Source: CAXXOK01 sp964497495 | GTDB taxonomy: Bacteria; Bacillota; Clostridia; Christensenellales; Aristaeellaceae | DNA: 64,000 nt | Reading direction: 5' to 3' | Assembly (NCBI GenBank): GCA_964497495.1 | Contig: CAZCCZ010000009.1 | Coordinates: forward strand, 35,126-99,125 | Shown: piece by piece, positions 18,079-26,646 of the stretch | Numbering within the stretch: position 1 is the stretch's first letter | How the letters are laid out: each line of letters starts with the position of its first letter | The notes under the pieces: model-generated | Told to the model about the DNA's origin: nothing | What the model saw: only the letters and a program-made list of their open reading frames with translations | Database searches by the model: none | Made by a program: the position numbers and the translations under genes

Positions 18079-18215
18079 TATGTAAAAAAATTATCCGTTT
18101 CGTACAAGCAGACCGTTGCCGCCGTTTTTTCGCGAACGGGGAAGCGCGTGTGGGCATCTGCCGAAACCGTTTAATGATAAGGGTTTTGCGTAAACGTTCT
18201 TTTTTCGTTGTCCCG

Positions 18216-18244
18216 TTGACGCGGGAAGGTTTTCGTATTATAAT
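18216..18244 (+). promoter_or_regulatory. Sigma-A promoter for the VOC/oxidoreductase operon
   Basis: TTGACG (18216-18221), 17-base spacer, TATAAT (18239-18244). Near-consensus, about 80 bases upstream of the first VOC gene. Confidence 0.75.
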
Positions 18245-18322
18245 CGCCAATGAGAGCGATTTCTCGGCATAACGTCCATCTGGTCGCCATCCCGAGCCAC
18301 AGCATCAAGGAGGAGATTACCC

Positions 18323-18742
18323 ATGCCTACCCAAATCGGTCACCTCGCCATTACCGTGAAGAACATGGAAAAATCCCTGGATTTCTATACCAAGTGCTTC
18401 GGCATGAAGCGCGTGTTCGATCTTCCCCGTCCCGAGACCGGCGAACCCTGGATCGTTTACCTGTACGTGGACGGCGGCCAGTTTATCGAACTGTTTTACG
18501 GCGGCGAGAACGATTACCGTTGGGACGCGGCGGACCGCGCCTATAACCATGTCTGCCTGACCGTGGAGGATATGGACGCAACGCTCAAAGCGATCGAGAA
18601 AGCCGGCTACCCGCTGGTGAAGCCCGCGAAAATTGGCTGCGACGGAAACCGGCAGGCATGGATCGACGATCCCGACGGCGTACGGATCGAAATCATGCAG
18701 CTCGGGCCCGACTCTCCCCAGTCCAAAGTCCTCAACGGCTGA
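18323..18742 (+). CDS. VOC-family protein (glyoxalase-like)
   Basis: 139 residues, AAGGAGGAGA before the ATG. It has two beta-alpha-beta-beta-beta modules. The four possible metal-ligand positions of the vicinal-oxygen-chelate fold are visible: His in IGHLAITV, Glu in QFIELFYG, His in YNHVCLTV and Glu in VRIEIMQ. Family members isomerise or open vicinal-oxygen substrates (lactoylglutathione lyase, methylmalonyl-CoA epimerase). As first gene of a sugar operon it may act on a keto-sugar or sugar-acid intermediate, but that is inference. Confidence 0.85.
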   Translation: MPTQIGHLAITVKNMEKSLDFYTKCFGMKRVFDLPRPETGEPWIVYLYVDGGQFIELFYGGENDYRWDAADRAYNHVCLTVEDMDATLKAIEKAGYPLVKPAKIGCDGNRQAWIDDPDGVRIEIMQLGPDSPQSKVLNG

Positions 18743-18760
18743 AAAGGAGAATATGCAACG

Positions 18761-19234
18761 ATGAGCAAACTGACTTCCAATACCATCGCCAAGGTGGGCC
18801 TTGTCGTTCACAATATCGAGGACGTGGTGGAGCGCTACGCGAAACTGTTCGATATTCCCGCTCCGGAAATCCATTATCCCGATCCTAACCGGCCCGCGGC
18901 GCCCGGCGCCTACAAGCGCCTGCGCGGCGAAGAATATAAAATCCTGTTGAAATGGGCGCACATCGACCTGAACCCCCTGTATCTGGAGGTTCTGGAGCCC
19001 TACGACGAAACCCCGAGCCCGTGGAAAGAGCATCTGGACAAATTCGGCAACAGCGTCTGCTTTTTCTCCTTCTATATCAACGGTTTCCGCCAGGAAATCG
19101 ACCTGATGGAAAAGCAGGGATACCCTATGTTCTTTGAAGAAGAAAAGGGACACGAGCGTTACGCTTATTTCGAAACGCTCGAGAAGCTGGGCATCACCAT
19201 AGAACTGAAGGAACGGGACCAGGACAAGAAGTAG
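18761..19234 (+). CDS. VOC-family protein
   Basis: 157 residues, 18 bases after the first VOC gene; AAGGAGA upstream. The N-terminal module starts with IAKVGLVVHNIEDVVERYAKLF. A central LYLEVLEPYDETPSPWKEHLDKFG segment resembles the third VOC protein of the operon (LRIEILQPDEHPSTWKDF), so these two are closer to each other than to the first. The second His position is replaced by Phe (CFFSFYING), so metal binding may differ. Function unknown. Confidence 0.8.
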   Translation: MSKLTSNTIAKVGLVVHNIEDVVERYAKLFDIPAPEIHYPDPNRPAAPGAYKRLRGEEYKILLKWAHIDLNPLYLEVLEPYDETPSPWKEHLDKFGNSVCFFSFYINGFRQEIDLMEKQGYPMFFEEEKGHERYAYFETLEKLGITIELKERDQDKK

Positions 19235-19264
19235 CCCGGCCCCTCCTGAAACGAGGCGATATCC

Positions 19265-20368
19265 ATGGTTCGTATCAACGCGGGTATTATCGGCTGCGGC
19301 GTCATCAGCGAAATCTACTTCAAAAACTTTCAGGAACGTTTTCATTCCGTTCACATTGTCTGCTGTGCCGACGCGTTCCCGGCCAAGGCGCAGGAGAGGG
19401 CGCAGCAGTTCGGCTGCAAGGCGGTAACGCTGGACGAAATGCTGAAAGACCCGGCCGTCGATATGGTCGTGAACCTGACCAACCCCGCCTCGCACAGCGG
19501 GGTGACGCTGTCCGCGCTCCGGGCCGGGAAGCACGTATACAGCGAAAAACCCCTCGCGTTATCCCTTGCGGACGCGGACAGCATCGTCGACGAGGCCCGC
19601 GCGCGCGGCCTGCTGGTCGGCTGCGCGCCGGATACCATTCTGGGCGCCGGTATACAGACCGCCTGCTTTGCGCTGGAGAACGGCTGGATCGGGAAACCGC
19701 TGAGCGCGACCGCTTTTTGGAGTTCCCGCGGCCACGAGCGCTGGCACGCCAACCCCGCCTTCTACTATCAGCCCGGCGGCGGCCCGCATCTGGACATGGG
19801 GCCCTATTATATGACCGCGCTGGTCATGCTGCTGGGTAACGTCGCGCGGGTTCACGCCGTCAGCCAAAGGCCATATCCCGAAAGGATCTTCGGCGCCGGG
19901 CCCAACCGCGGCAAGAGCTTTCCCGTTGAAATCGACACCCACTACTCCGCCCTGCTGGAGATGGAGAGCGGCGCGACGGTCAACCTGATGCTTTCTTTCG
20001 ACGTATGGGCCAACAACCTGCCGCACATGGAGGTCTACGGCACCGGCGGTACCCTGTCCGTGCCCGATCCCAACGCCTGCGACGGCCCGGTAAGGGTTTA
20101 TACGCCCGCTTCCGGCGCCTTCGAGACGCTTCCGCTGGTCAACCCCTTCCGGGAAAACACAAGGGGCGTCGGCGCGGCCCAGATGGCCGGAGCCATCGCG
20201 ACCGGCGAGCCTTACCTGGCCAACGCGCAGCTGGCCCGGCACGTATTGGAAGCGCTTCTGGCCATCGAAGAATCGGCGCGAACCGGCCTGCCCGTTGAGT
20301 GCCGCACCCGCTGCGGGCACAACGCGCCGCTGGCCGTGGGAAAAACGGAAGCCGAATGGGATTTCTGA
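19265..20368 (+). CDS. Gfo/Idh/MocA-family oxidoreductase
   Basis: 367 residues. The N-terminal Rossmann fold begins with INAGIIGCGVISEIY, and the family EKP motif occurs in YSEKPLALS near residue 95. A GGGPHLDMGPYY stretch supplies the usual His/Asp region of the C-terminal alpha/beta domain. Such enzymes use NAD(P) to oxidise or reduce sugars and glycosides, often at C3. It is embedded between VOC genes. Substrate unknown. Confidence 0.88.
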   Translation: MVRINAGIIGCGVISEIYFKNFQERFHSVHIVCCADAFPAKAQERAQQFGCKAVTLDEMLKDPAVDMVVNLTNPASHSGVTLSALRAGKHVYSEKPLALSLADADSIVDEARARGLLVGCAPDTILGAGIQTACFALENGWIGKPLSATAFWSSRGHERWHANPAFYYQPGGGPHLDMGPYYMTALVMLLGNVARVHAVSQRPYPERIFGAGPNRGKSFPVEIDTHYSALLEMESGATVNLMLSFDVWANNLPHMEVYGTGGTLSVPDPNACDGPVRVYTPASGAFETLPLVNPFRENTRGVGAAQMAGAIATGEPYLANAQLARHVLEALLAIEESARTGLPVECRTRCGHNAPLAVGKTEAEWDF

Positions 20369-20435
20369 TCACATTTGACGGCCGATCCCTTTTCAAAGCG
20401 AATCATTTTATGTATAATACGGAGGTACGTCAAGG

Positions 20436-20909
20436 ATGACGGATCAGGAGATACAAAGCATTGGGAACGTTTTCTCGGGAACGTTCTCCCATGCGTGCGT
20501 CGTTGTGAAGGATATTGAGAAGACCATCGCCGCTTACCAGACGCTGCTCCACACCGGGGAACGTCCCCGCCTGAAACAGACCGGCGCGCCCGAAGACGCC
20601 CGCGTGACGTACAAGGGACAGCCCACGCCGACCAGAGCCTACCAGACTTTCTTCACCGTCGGCGGGCTGAGGATTGAAATCCTCCAACCCGACGAGCACC
20701 CCAGCACGTGGAAGGACTTCGTGGACAGAAACGGCGACTGCTTCCATCACGTCGCCTATGACGTGCAGGATATGGACGCGGCTTTAAAAGACCTTGAAAA
20801 GATGGGGGCGCCCCTGATTCAAACCGGTTACTATAACGGCGGCCGGTATGCGTACGTGGACAGCGAAGACGTTTTCGGCGTGATGCTGGAGCTCCTGAAG
20901 GCAACCTGA
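20436..20909 (+). CDS. VOC-family protein
   Basis: 157 residues with GGAGGT 9 bases before the ATG. VOC features are FSHACVVVKDIEKTIAAYQTLL, LRIEILQP, FHHVAYDVQDMDAAL and a final VFGVMLELL, giving His/Glu/His/Glu positions like methylmalonyl-CoA epimerase. It is related to the VOC protein at 18761-19234. Third VOC gene in one operon; role unknown. Confidence 0.83.
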   Translation: MTDQEIQSIGNVFSGTFSHACVVVKDIEKTIAAYQTLLHTGERPRLKQTGAPEDARVTYKGQPTPTRAYQTFFTVGGLRIEILQPDEHPSTWKDFVDRNGDCFHHVAYDVQDMDAALKDLEKMGAPLIQTGYYNGGRYAYVDSEDVFGVMLELLKAT

Positions 20910-20930
20910 CAGGGAGTAGGGATGGATTGA

Positions 20931-21944
20931 ATGAAAATCGACGAGATTGCCAAGAAAGCGAAAGTTTCCAGAAGCACCGTTTCCCGCGTGCTGAACAATA
21001 ACCCCAAGGTGCACGTGGAAACGAGGCAGCTGGTGGAGCAGGTGATTCAGGAAATGAATTACGTGCCCAACGCGGCGGCCCGATCGCTGGCCAGCAAACG
21101 CTCCGGCGTAGTCGGCGTGTTGATTTACAACATCAACCAGCCCTACTGGAGCGGCGTCTTTTCCGGCATCGAGCAGGAAATGGTGGACAAAGGCTTCAGC
21201 GTTCTGCTTTCCAACTTTCGCAACGCGCACACGTATGTCGGCAATCGGAGCCAGAGCATTCGCAACCTTCTTTTGCAAAACGTGGACGGCATCATCATCT
21301 CCCTGTATAACGACCCCGGCCCGGAAGACCTGGAGCTGCTGCGTTCCTCCGGCAAGCCCTTCGTCGTCATCCAAAGCAACATACGGGACGGCGGCTTTTC
21401 GACCGTCAGCGTGGACAACCGCTCGGTCGCCTATCAGGCGACCGAATACCTGATTCAGAACGGCCACCGAAATATTTACCACGGCACGGGCCCGCTGGCC
21501 AACCAGATCGCCAACGACCGTCTGGCCGGCTATCTGCAGGCCATGCAGGATTATAACCTGCACGTGACGGACGACCAGATGGTGAACTGCGGCTCCATGT
21601 TCGACGACGGTTACTGGTGCATGAAGCGGATCATCGGGCGGCGGCAGCTGCCGACGGCCATCCTGTTCCACAACGACATCACCTCCTACGGCGCGATACA
21701 GGCATGCCGCGAGGAGAAGATCCGGGTGCCGGAGGATCTTTCCATCATCGGCATTGACCATATTTCCACGATGATCGACTTTGCCGGTATGATTCCGGAC
21801 CTGACCACGTTCACGTTGCCTATCGTGCAGTACGGCATTCAGGCCGCGCATCTGCTGATCAACCAGATTGAGAACGTCGGTCCCACGGAGGACGTGATCC
21901 TTCCCTGCTCGCTGTACGAGGGCTCGACCGTCCGCCATCTGTAA
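20931..21944 (+). CDS. LacI-family transcriptional regulator
   Basis: 337 residues, normal LacI length. The N-terminal helix-turn-helix reads IDEIAKKAKVSRSTVSRVLN with the hinge YVPNAAARSLASKRS, followed by a periplasmic-binding-protein-like effector domain. It lies inside the operon (21 bases after the VOC gene), so autoregulation of the 18216 promoter, and perhaps of the divergent ABC promoter, is likely. The effector is probably a sugar or pathway intermediate. Confidence 0.93.
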   Translation: MKIDEIAKKAKVSRSTVSRVLNNNPKVHVETRQLVEQVIQEMNYVPNAAARSLASKRSGVVGVLIYNINQPYWSGVFSGIEQEMVDKGFSVLLSNFRNAHTYVGNRSQSIRNLLLQNVDGIIISLYNDPGPEDLELLRSSGKPFVVIQSNIRDGGFSTVSVDNRSVAYQATEYLIQNGHRNIYHGTGPLANQIANDRLAGYLQAMQDYNLHVTDDQMVNCGSMFDDGYWCMKRIIGRRQLPTAILFHNDITSYGAIQACREEKIRVPEDLSIIGIDHISTMIDFAGMIPDLTTFTLPIVQYGIQAAHLLINQIENVGPTEDVILPCSLYEGSTVRHL

Positions 21945-22054
21945 CGGGGCCGCACGCCGGCTCTCCATATTTCGCACCGATCCGTTCGCGTTTTTCCCAT
22001 GCGGAGAAGGAAGAACGGAATGCTTCGTTATTCATCTTTAAAGGAGGGCTCCCT

Positions 22055-23710
22055 TTGAACCTGATTCAAAACCCGGTGTTGAGAGGCTTCCACGGCGACC
22101 CAAGCCTGATTCGCGTCGGCGACGACTATTACATGACCACTTCCAGCTTCGAATGGTTCCCCGGCGCCCCCCTGTTCCACTCCCGCGATCTTGCGCATTG
22201 GGAATTGCTGTATAACATCCTCAGTACCGCCAAACAGCTGGATCTGAAGGGCGTGCAGCCCTCCTTCGGCGTCTGGGCGCCCGATTTGAGCCGCGACCCG
22301 GCGACCGGCCGCGTGTACCTGATGTACTCCAACGTGCATTGCAGAAACAAATGGTACTTCGATGTGGACAACTTCCTCATCTGGACCGACGATATCCGGG
22401 CCAACGCATGGAGCGAGCCCGTATACATCAATTCCAGCGGTTTCGACGCCGCCCTGTTCCACGACGACGACGGACGCGCCTGGATCGTCAACAAGGACAG
22501 GGACTTCCGCCCCCGGAACATCGACCGGCGCGCCATCATTTTACAGGAGTTTGATCTGAAACGGGGCAAGCTGATCGGCAAAGCGCAGCGCATCACCTCC
22601 GGAGCGACGGAACGCCGCTTCGTGGAAGGCCCCCACCTGTACAAGCACGACGGACTGTACTACCTGCTTACCGCGGAAGGCGGAACCGGTTACGGCCACT
22701 GCGTGGGCCTTCTCCGCTCCGAGAAGATCGAAGGCCCCTACGTGCCCTCTCCCTACGGGCCCGTGCTGACCGGCCAGAACGAGGAGTTTTCGGGCACGGA
22801 GACCATACCCTTCATGATGATGGACAAGTACAACCCCGACAACGTTCTGCAGAAATGCGGCCACGGCTGCCTGGTGGAAACCCAGACCGGCGAACTGTAT
22901 ATCGCCCATCTGTGCGGGCGCCCCGTCATGCCCCGGCAGCGCTGCATTCTGGGGCGCGAGACCGCCATCCAGCGCGTGGAATGGACTGCGGACGGCTGGC
23001 TGCGGATGGAAGGCGGCAACCTGGCGAAAACGGAGGTGCAGGGGCCCGACCTGCCCACGTACCCCTTCCCGAAGGAACCCGCGCGTGTGCCCTTTAACGG
23101 AGACGCGCTTCCCCCCTGTTTCTATACGCCCCGGAACGAGATTACGGAGGACTGGGCGAGCCTCAAACGTAAAAAGGGATGCCTGAGCCTGCGCGGGCGC
23201 GAATCCCTGACCAGCAACTACTACCCCAGCCTGATCGCCCGGAAGCTTTCCTCCTTCGACGCGCGCATCACCACCTGCATGCGCTTCCGACCGGAACTGT
23301 ACCAGCACATCGCCGGGCTCGCCGTGTTCTACGATATGCACAACCATCATATCGCCTTCAAGACCTTCGACGAGGAACTGGGGGGCGTGCACCTGTCCGT
23401 GGCCTCCTTCACCAACAACAAGCTGGTTCTTTCCGATACGCACGTGCCCGTGGCCGCGGACGAGCCCGTATGGCTGCGCGGCGAAATCCACGGCCTGTCC
23501 CTGCAATTCGCGTATAGTCTGGACGGAGAAACCTACCTGCGGCTGGGCGAAGAACTGGATATGGCTCCTCTTTCGGACGAGGAAAGCCCCAACGGTTCCT
23601 TTACCGGCACCTTCGTGGGCATGTTCGCGCAGGATGGCGACAGCAAGCAGAAGTGGGCCGAGTTCGACTGGTTCGAGTACGAAGACCTGGCCGGCGGGCC
23701 GAACGCATGA
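22055..23710 (+). CDS. GH43 family glycoside hydrolase (beta-xylosidase/arabinosidase-like)
   Basis: 551 residues. The start is a TTG at 22055 with AAGGAGGG 6 bases upstream. The five-bladed GH43 propeller shows the catalytic triad Asp15 (GFHGDPSLI), Asp131 (GFDAALFHDDDG) and Glu191 (RFVEGPHLY). The C-terminal 200 residues form a beta-sandwich found in GH43 xylosidases. No signal peptide, so it acts on imported oligosaccharides. Its stop overlaps the next gene by 4 bases. Substrate choice between xylosides, arabinosides and galactosides is not readable. Confidence 0.9.
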   Translation: MNLIQNPVLRGFHGDPSLIRVGDDYYMTTSSFEWFPGAPLFHSRDLAHWELLYNILSTAKQLDLKGVQPSFGVWAPDLSRDPATGRVYLMYSNVHCRNKWYFDVDNFLIWTDDIRANAWSEPVYINSSGFDAALFHDDDGRAWIVNKDRDFRPRNIDRRAIILQEFDLKRGKLIGKAQRITSGATERRFVEGPHLYKHDGLYYLLTAEGGTGYGHCVGLLRSEKIEGPYVPSPYGPVLTGQNEEFSGTETIPFMMMDKYNPDNVLQKCGHGCLVETQTGELYIAHLCGRPVMPRQRCILGRETAIQRVEWTADGWLRMEGGNLAKTEVQGPDLPTYPFPKEPARVPFNGDALPPCFYTPRNEITEDWASLKRKKGCLSLRGRESLTSNYYPSLIARKLSSFDARITTCMRFRPELYQHIAGLAVFYDMHNHHIAFKTFDEELGGVHLSVASFTNNKLVLSDTHVPVAADEPVWLRGEIHGLSLQFAYSLDGETYLRLGEELDMAPLSDEESPNGSFTGTFVGMFAQDGDSKQKWAEFDWFEYEDLAGGPNA

Positions 23711-24489
23711 AGTTTTCCATCAGCTTCGGCTCGGTCCTGCAAGACCTCGATTTTTACGACCGAATTCCCGCTGTGGCGGAAATCGGCTTCGACGCGATCG
23801 AGCTGAACCCCAACGACGCGGATATGGACCGGGTCGCCCGACTGGCGGAGGAGAACGGCCTGAGCATCTCCGCCTGTTGCGGCTACCACCCCAAGGAAGA
23901 CCATCTGACCAGCGACCGAGCCGTGGAGCGGATTTCGGAATCCATCCGAAGGCTTGGCGCCTACGGCGTGGAACAGCTGATTCTGCTGACCGGCGATCGG
24001 AACGGCCATGCGGACAACCAGAAGCTGCTGATCATCGAAAACCTGAAACGGCTGTGCGGCGCGGCGGAGAAGAACGGCGTCCGCCTCCTGATCGAGCCGC
24101 TGAACAGTCTCGTGCAGAACCGCGGATACTACCTGAACTCCATGCAGGCGGCGTTGGAAATGGTTCGCATCGTGGACAGCCCCTTCGTACAAACGCTGTA
24201 CGACGTCTACCATATGCAGATCATGGAGGGCAACATCCTCTCCACGCTCGGGGGCAACCTGAACCGCATCGGCCACATCCATCTGGCGGGCGTGCCCGGC
24301 AGGCACGAGCCCAGCGGCGGCGAGCTGAACATGGAACGGATTCTATCCTGTCTGGCCGGTTGGCACTACGACCGCTATATCGGGCTGGAATACTGGCCCG
24401 AAACGGATACCCGCGAAAGCGTCCGGATGGAATACGAACGCCTGAAAGTCGCGTCCGAAAGGCCGGCGGTTGCTCCCGCCGCGTTGTGA
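23707..24489 (+). CDS. TIM-barrel sugar isomerase/epimerase, hydroxypyruvate-isomerase-like (copy 1)
   Basis: 260 residues from the ATG at 23707, which overlaps the GH43 stop (ATGA). It belongs to the xylose-isomerase-like AP-endonuclease-2 fold, close to hydroxypyruvate isomerases: LIEPLNSL, a YDVYHMQIMEGN segment (metal-binding His) and HIHLAGVPGRHEP. The late Glu lies in GLEYWPE. It is about as long as Hyi. It is a tandem paralogue of the next gene, with long identical stretches. Members isomerise keto-sugars, hydroxypyruvate or 3-keto-glycosides; the actual substrate is unknown. Confidence 0.87.
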   Translation: MKFSISFGSVLQDLDFYDRIPAVAEIGFDAIELNPNDADMDRVARLAEENGLSISACCGYHPKEDHLTSDRAVERISESIRRLGAYGVEQLILLTGDRNGHADNQKLLIIENLKRLCGAAEKNGVRLLIEPLNSLVQNRGYYLNSMQAALEMVRIVDSPFVQTLYDVYHMQIMEGNILSTLGGNLNRIGHIHLAGVPGRHEPSGGELNMERILSCLAGWHYDRYIGLEYWPETDTRESVRMEYERLKVASERPAVAPAAL

Positions 24490-24500
24490 AGGAGTCGGAA

Positions 24501-25259
24501 ATGAAATATTCCCTGTGTATCGAACCCGTTTTGAAAGAAACGGATCTTTTGGAACGCGTGGACGCGGCGGCCGATATCGGCTATGACGCCGTGGAGTTCT
24601 GGAACCCTGGCAGGCTGGACGCGGCCGGGCTGGCGGAGCGCGCGCGGCTGCGCGGCCTGACGGTCAGCGCCTGCTGCGCCTACGACCACCGGAAGGATCA
24701 TCTGGCCTCCGACCAGGCGGTGCCGTCCATCACCCGTTCCATCGAAAGGCTTGGGGCGTTGGGCATCAAGCGGGTCATCGTGATGTCCGGCGACGTGAAC
24801 GCCCGCGCGGATACTCAATTGGCTCTGATGGCCGAAAACCTGAAAAGGCTGCGGGACGCGGCGGAGAAGCACGACGTTTGCCTTCTGCTGGAGCCGCTCA
24901 ACTCTTACGTGGATCATAAGGGATATTATCTGGATTCCTCGCAGGCGGCTTTCGAGCTGGTTCGCATCGCGGACAGCCCGAAAATCCTCGTGCTGTATGA
25001 CGTTTACCATATGCAGATCATGGAAGGGAACATCCTGAACACGATTTCCGGCAACCTTTCCCGTATCGGCCACGTCCATCTGGCGGGCGTTCCCGGGCGG
25101 CACGAGCCTACGCAGGGCGAGCTGAACATGGGCAAGGTCGTCCGTCATCTGGAAGCCCTGGGGTACGACGGATACGTGGGCATGGAGTATTGGCCGACGG
25201 ACAATACCCCGGACGGTTTACGCCGCGAACTGGAACAACTGAAAAACGGCGGGAGGTGA
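24501..25259 (+). CDS. TIM-barrel sugar isomerase/epimerase, hydroxypyruvate-isomerase-like (copy 2)
   Basis: 252 residues from the ATG at 24501 (AAGGAG upstream). The same frame stays open far upstream inside GH43, but that part is not protein-like. It matches copy 1 in LLLEPLNSYV, YDVYHMQIMEGNIL, HLAGVPGRHEP and GMEYWP, so the pair arose by tandem duplication and then diverged. Retention of both suggests different substrates or a heteromer. Its stop lies 5 bases before the next gene's start. Confidence 0.87.
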   Translation: MKYSLCIEPVLKETDLLERVDAAADIGYDAVEFWNPGRLDAAGLAERARLRGLTVSACCAYDHRKDHLASDQAVPSITRSIERLGALGIKRVIVMSGDVNARADTQLALMAENLKRLRDAAEKHDVCLLLEPLNSYVDHKGYYLDSSQAAFELVRIADSPKILVLYDVYHMQIMEGNILNTISGNLSRIGHVHLAGVPGRHEPTQGELNMGKVVRHLEALGYDGYVGMEYWPTDNTPDGLRRELEQLKNGGR

Positions 25260-25264
25260 CACTT

Positions 25265-26242
25265 GTGGAACGAAACGTGCGCTGGGGGGTTATCGGCTGT
25301 GCCGGGATTGCCCGCAGGGCCATGATCCCGGCCATTCAAAACGCGAAAGGCGCGACGCTGTACGCGCTTGCCAGCCGGACCCGGGAGAAGGTGGACGAGT
25401 ACGCGGACCTGTTTCCCTGCGAAAAGCGCTACACGGATTACGAGGCGCTGCTTCGGGACGCCGACGTGGACGCGGTTTATATTCCGCTGCCCAACACCCT
25501 GCATTGCCGGTGGGTCGTCAAGGCTTTGGAAGCCGGAAAGCCGGTTCTTTGCGAAAAGCCGCTGGCCATGAACGCCGGGGAGGTGCGGGAGATCGCCGCG
25601 GCCTCCGCGCGCACCGGCGTTCCCGTGATGGAAGCCTTCGCCTACCTGCACGACCCCCTGACCGCCCGCCTCCGCGAGCTGATCCGTTCCGGCGTTCTGG
25701 GTAAGCTGCATTATATGGAAGCGAATTTCTGCTACCTGCTGGAAGACCCGAGCAACGTGCGCCTGGTTCGGAACATCGGCGGAGGCGCCACCTACGACCT
25801 CGGCTGTTATCCCGTCGGCTTCTTCCGGGCCATGACCGGAACGGAACCCACGGAGGTTTCCGTAGCCGGGCGGATGGGGCGCGAGTCCGGGGTGGACGAG
25901 GATGTGCTGGTCAGCATGGTTTTCCCCGACGACATCGTGGCCACCAGTTATTACTCTTTCCGGTCCCACTGGAACACCTACAACATCCTCATCGGCGAGC
26001 GTGGCTCCGTGCAGGCGAACACCCTGTTCGACCGCGGAGAGGAAAAGGAACTGATCGTCGATACGGAAGCCACGGGCCGCGTAACGGAAAGGTTTTCCAC
26101 CGGAAACCGTTATGCGCTGCAGGTGGAGCAGATGAACCGCGTGATCCGCGAGGGGCAAGAACCGGCCGTTTCCCTGGATTTCTCCCTTGGGAACGCCAAA
26201 GTTATCGACACGGTGCTTCAAAAATGCGGATACGGCCTGTAA
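25265..26242 (+). CDS. Gfo/Idh/MocA-family oxidoreductase (second in operon)
   Basis: 325 residues from the GTG at 25265, chosen because GGAGGT lies 7 bases upstream; an ATG at 25190 would overlap the previous gene by 70 bases. The Rossmann start reads WGVIGCAGIARRAM, the EKP motif is in LCEKPLAMN, and GGGATYDLGCYPV follows. This resembles dehydrogenases of 1,5-anhydrofructose and xylose type. It ends the nine-gene operon and is followed by a terminator. Substrate unknown. Confidence 0.88.
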   Translation: MERNVRWGVIGCAGIARRAMIPAIQNAKGATLYALASRTREKVDEYADLFPCEKRYTDYEALLRDADVDAVYIPLPNTLHCRWVVKALEAGKPVLCEKPLAMNAGEVREIAAASARTGVPVMEAFAYLHDPLTARLRELIRSGVLGKLHYMEANFCYLLEDPSNVRLVRNIGGGATYDLGCYPVGFFRAMTGTEPTEVSVAGRMGRESGVDEDVLVSMVFPDDIVATSYYSFRSHWNTYNILIGERGSVQANTLFDRGEEKELIVDTEATGRVTERFSTGNRYALQVEQMNRVIREGQEPAVSLDFSLGNAKVIDTVLQKCGYGL

Positions 26243-26318
26243 GTAGATAAAATGCGAAAGGTTCCCGATGCCGCCAAAGACGTTCCGGCCACCGGCGGTG
26301 CGGCCGGGTTCCCCAGGT

Positions 26319-26358
26319 GAAATCCCCCGAGGCTGTGCGCTTCGGGGGTTTCGTTTTT
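26319..26358 (+). terminator. Terminator of the VOC/GH43 operon
   Basis: Stem 26319-26330 with 26342-26352 (one bulged T), 11-base loop, then GTTTTT. Confidence 0.7.
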
Positions 26359-26575
26359 AGCCCGTTCCGCCTTAACGGGGCCGGAATCCCGCTTTTTCCT
26401 ATGAATGCGATAAAACCGGGGGCCTCTTGGAACGAAACCGGCCGCAAAGCGCATCCGAGGGGCCGCGCGGCGCAAGCGACGGACGTGGCGCCGCCCTGCC
26501 TTTGTGTTTTCACCGGCATTCCGTGGAAGCCGGGATGGGCAAATATTTGATACGAGAAATATTTTCTTTCTCCCC

Positions 26576-26604
26576 TTGACAAAAGGTAACATATTACGTA
26601 TTAT
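26576..26604 (+). promoter_or_regulatory. Sigma-A promoter of the MarR operon
   Basis: TTGACA (26576-26581), 17-base spacer, TATTAT (26599-26604). The spacer and -10 lie inside the first 21-base direct repeat. Confidence 0.8.
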
Positions 26605-26628
26605 GATAAGGTAACATATTACGTATTA
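26583..26628 (+). repeat. Two identical 21-base direct repeats, candidate MarR operator
   Basis: Copies at 26583-26603 and 26608-26628, offset 25 bases. Each holds the near-palindrome GTAACATATTAC. Copy 1 covers the promoter core, copy 2 the predicted transcript start, an arrangement expected for autorepression. Confidence 0.7.
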
Positions 26629-26646
26629 GCGAGGGCGTGGGGGAGC

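Larger units (their letters stand above)
17840..18322. promoter_or_regulatory. Divergent control region between ABC operon and VOC operon
   Basis: A 483-bp gap carrying two outward sigma-A promoters (18050-18078 minus, 18216-18244 plus). The ABC leader would be about 200 bases. Loose CGTTTA/TAAACG half-sites at 18168-18173 and 18191-18196 could be bound by the LacI protein encoded in the operon, but they are too degenerate to assert. Confidence 0.5.
26243..26646. other. 404-bp gap holding a terminator and the marR promoter/operator
   Basis: Apart from the terminator at 26319-26358 and the repeat-bearing promoter at 26576-26628, nothing gene-like is supported. Confidence 0.5.

Noticed and set aside
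18168..18196. CGTTTA/TAAACG half-sites as a LacI operator
   Set aside because: The arms are six bases and unequally spaced; LacI-family operators are normally compact palindromes with a central CG. Recorded only as a possibility.
20413..20418. TATAAT upstream of the third VOC gene as an internal promoter
   Set aside because: The -35 is poor and the start would fall at or after the GGAGG ribosome site (20421-20425), leaving almost no leader. Operon read-through is simpler.
23634..24500. N-terminal extension of the second TIM-barrel gene back into GH43
   Set aside because: The extension is a shadow of GH43 and the first isomerase; the ATG at 24501 has AAGGAG upstream and begins the domain.
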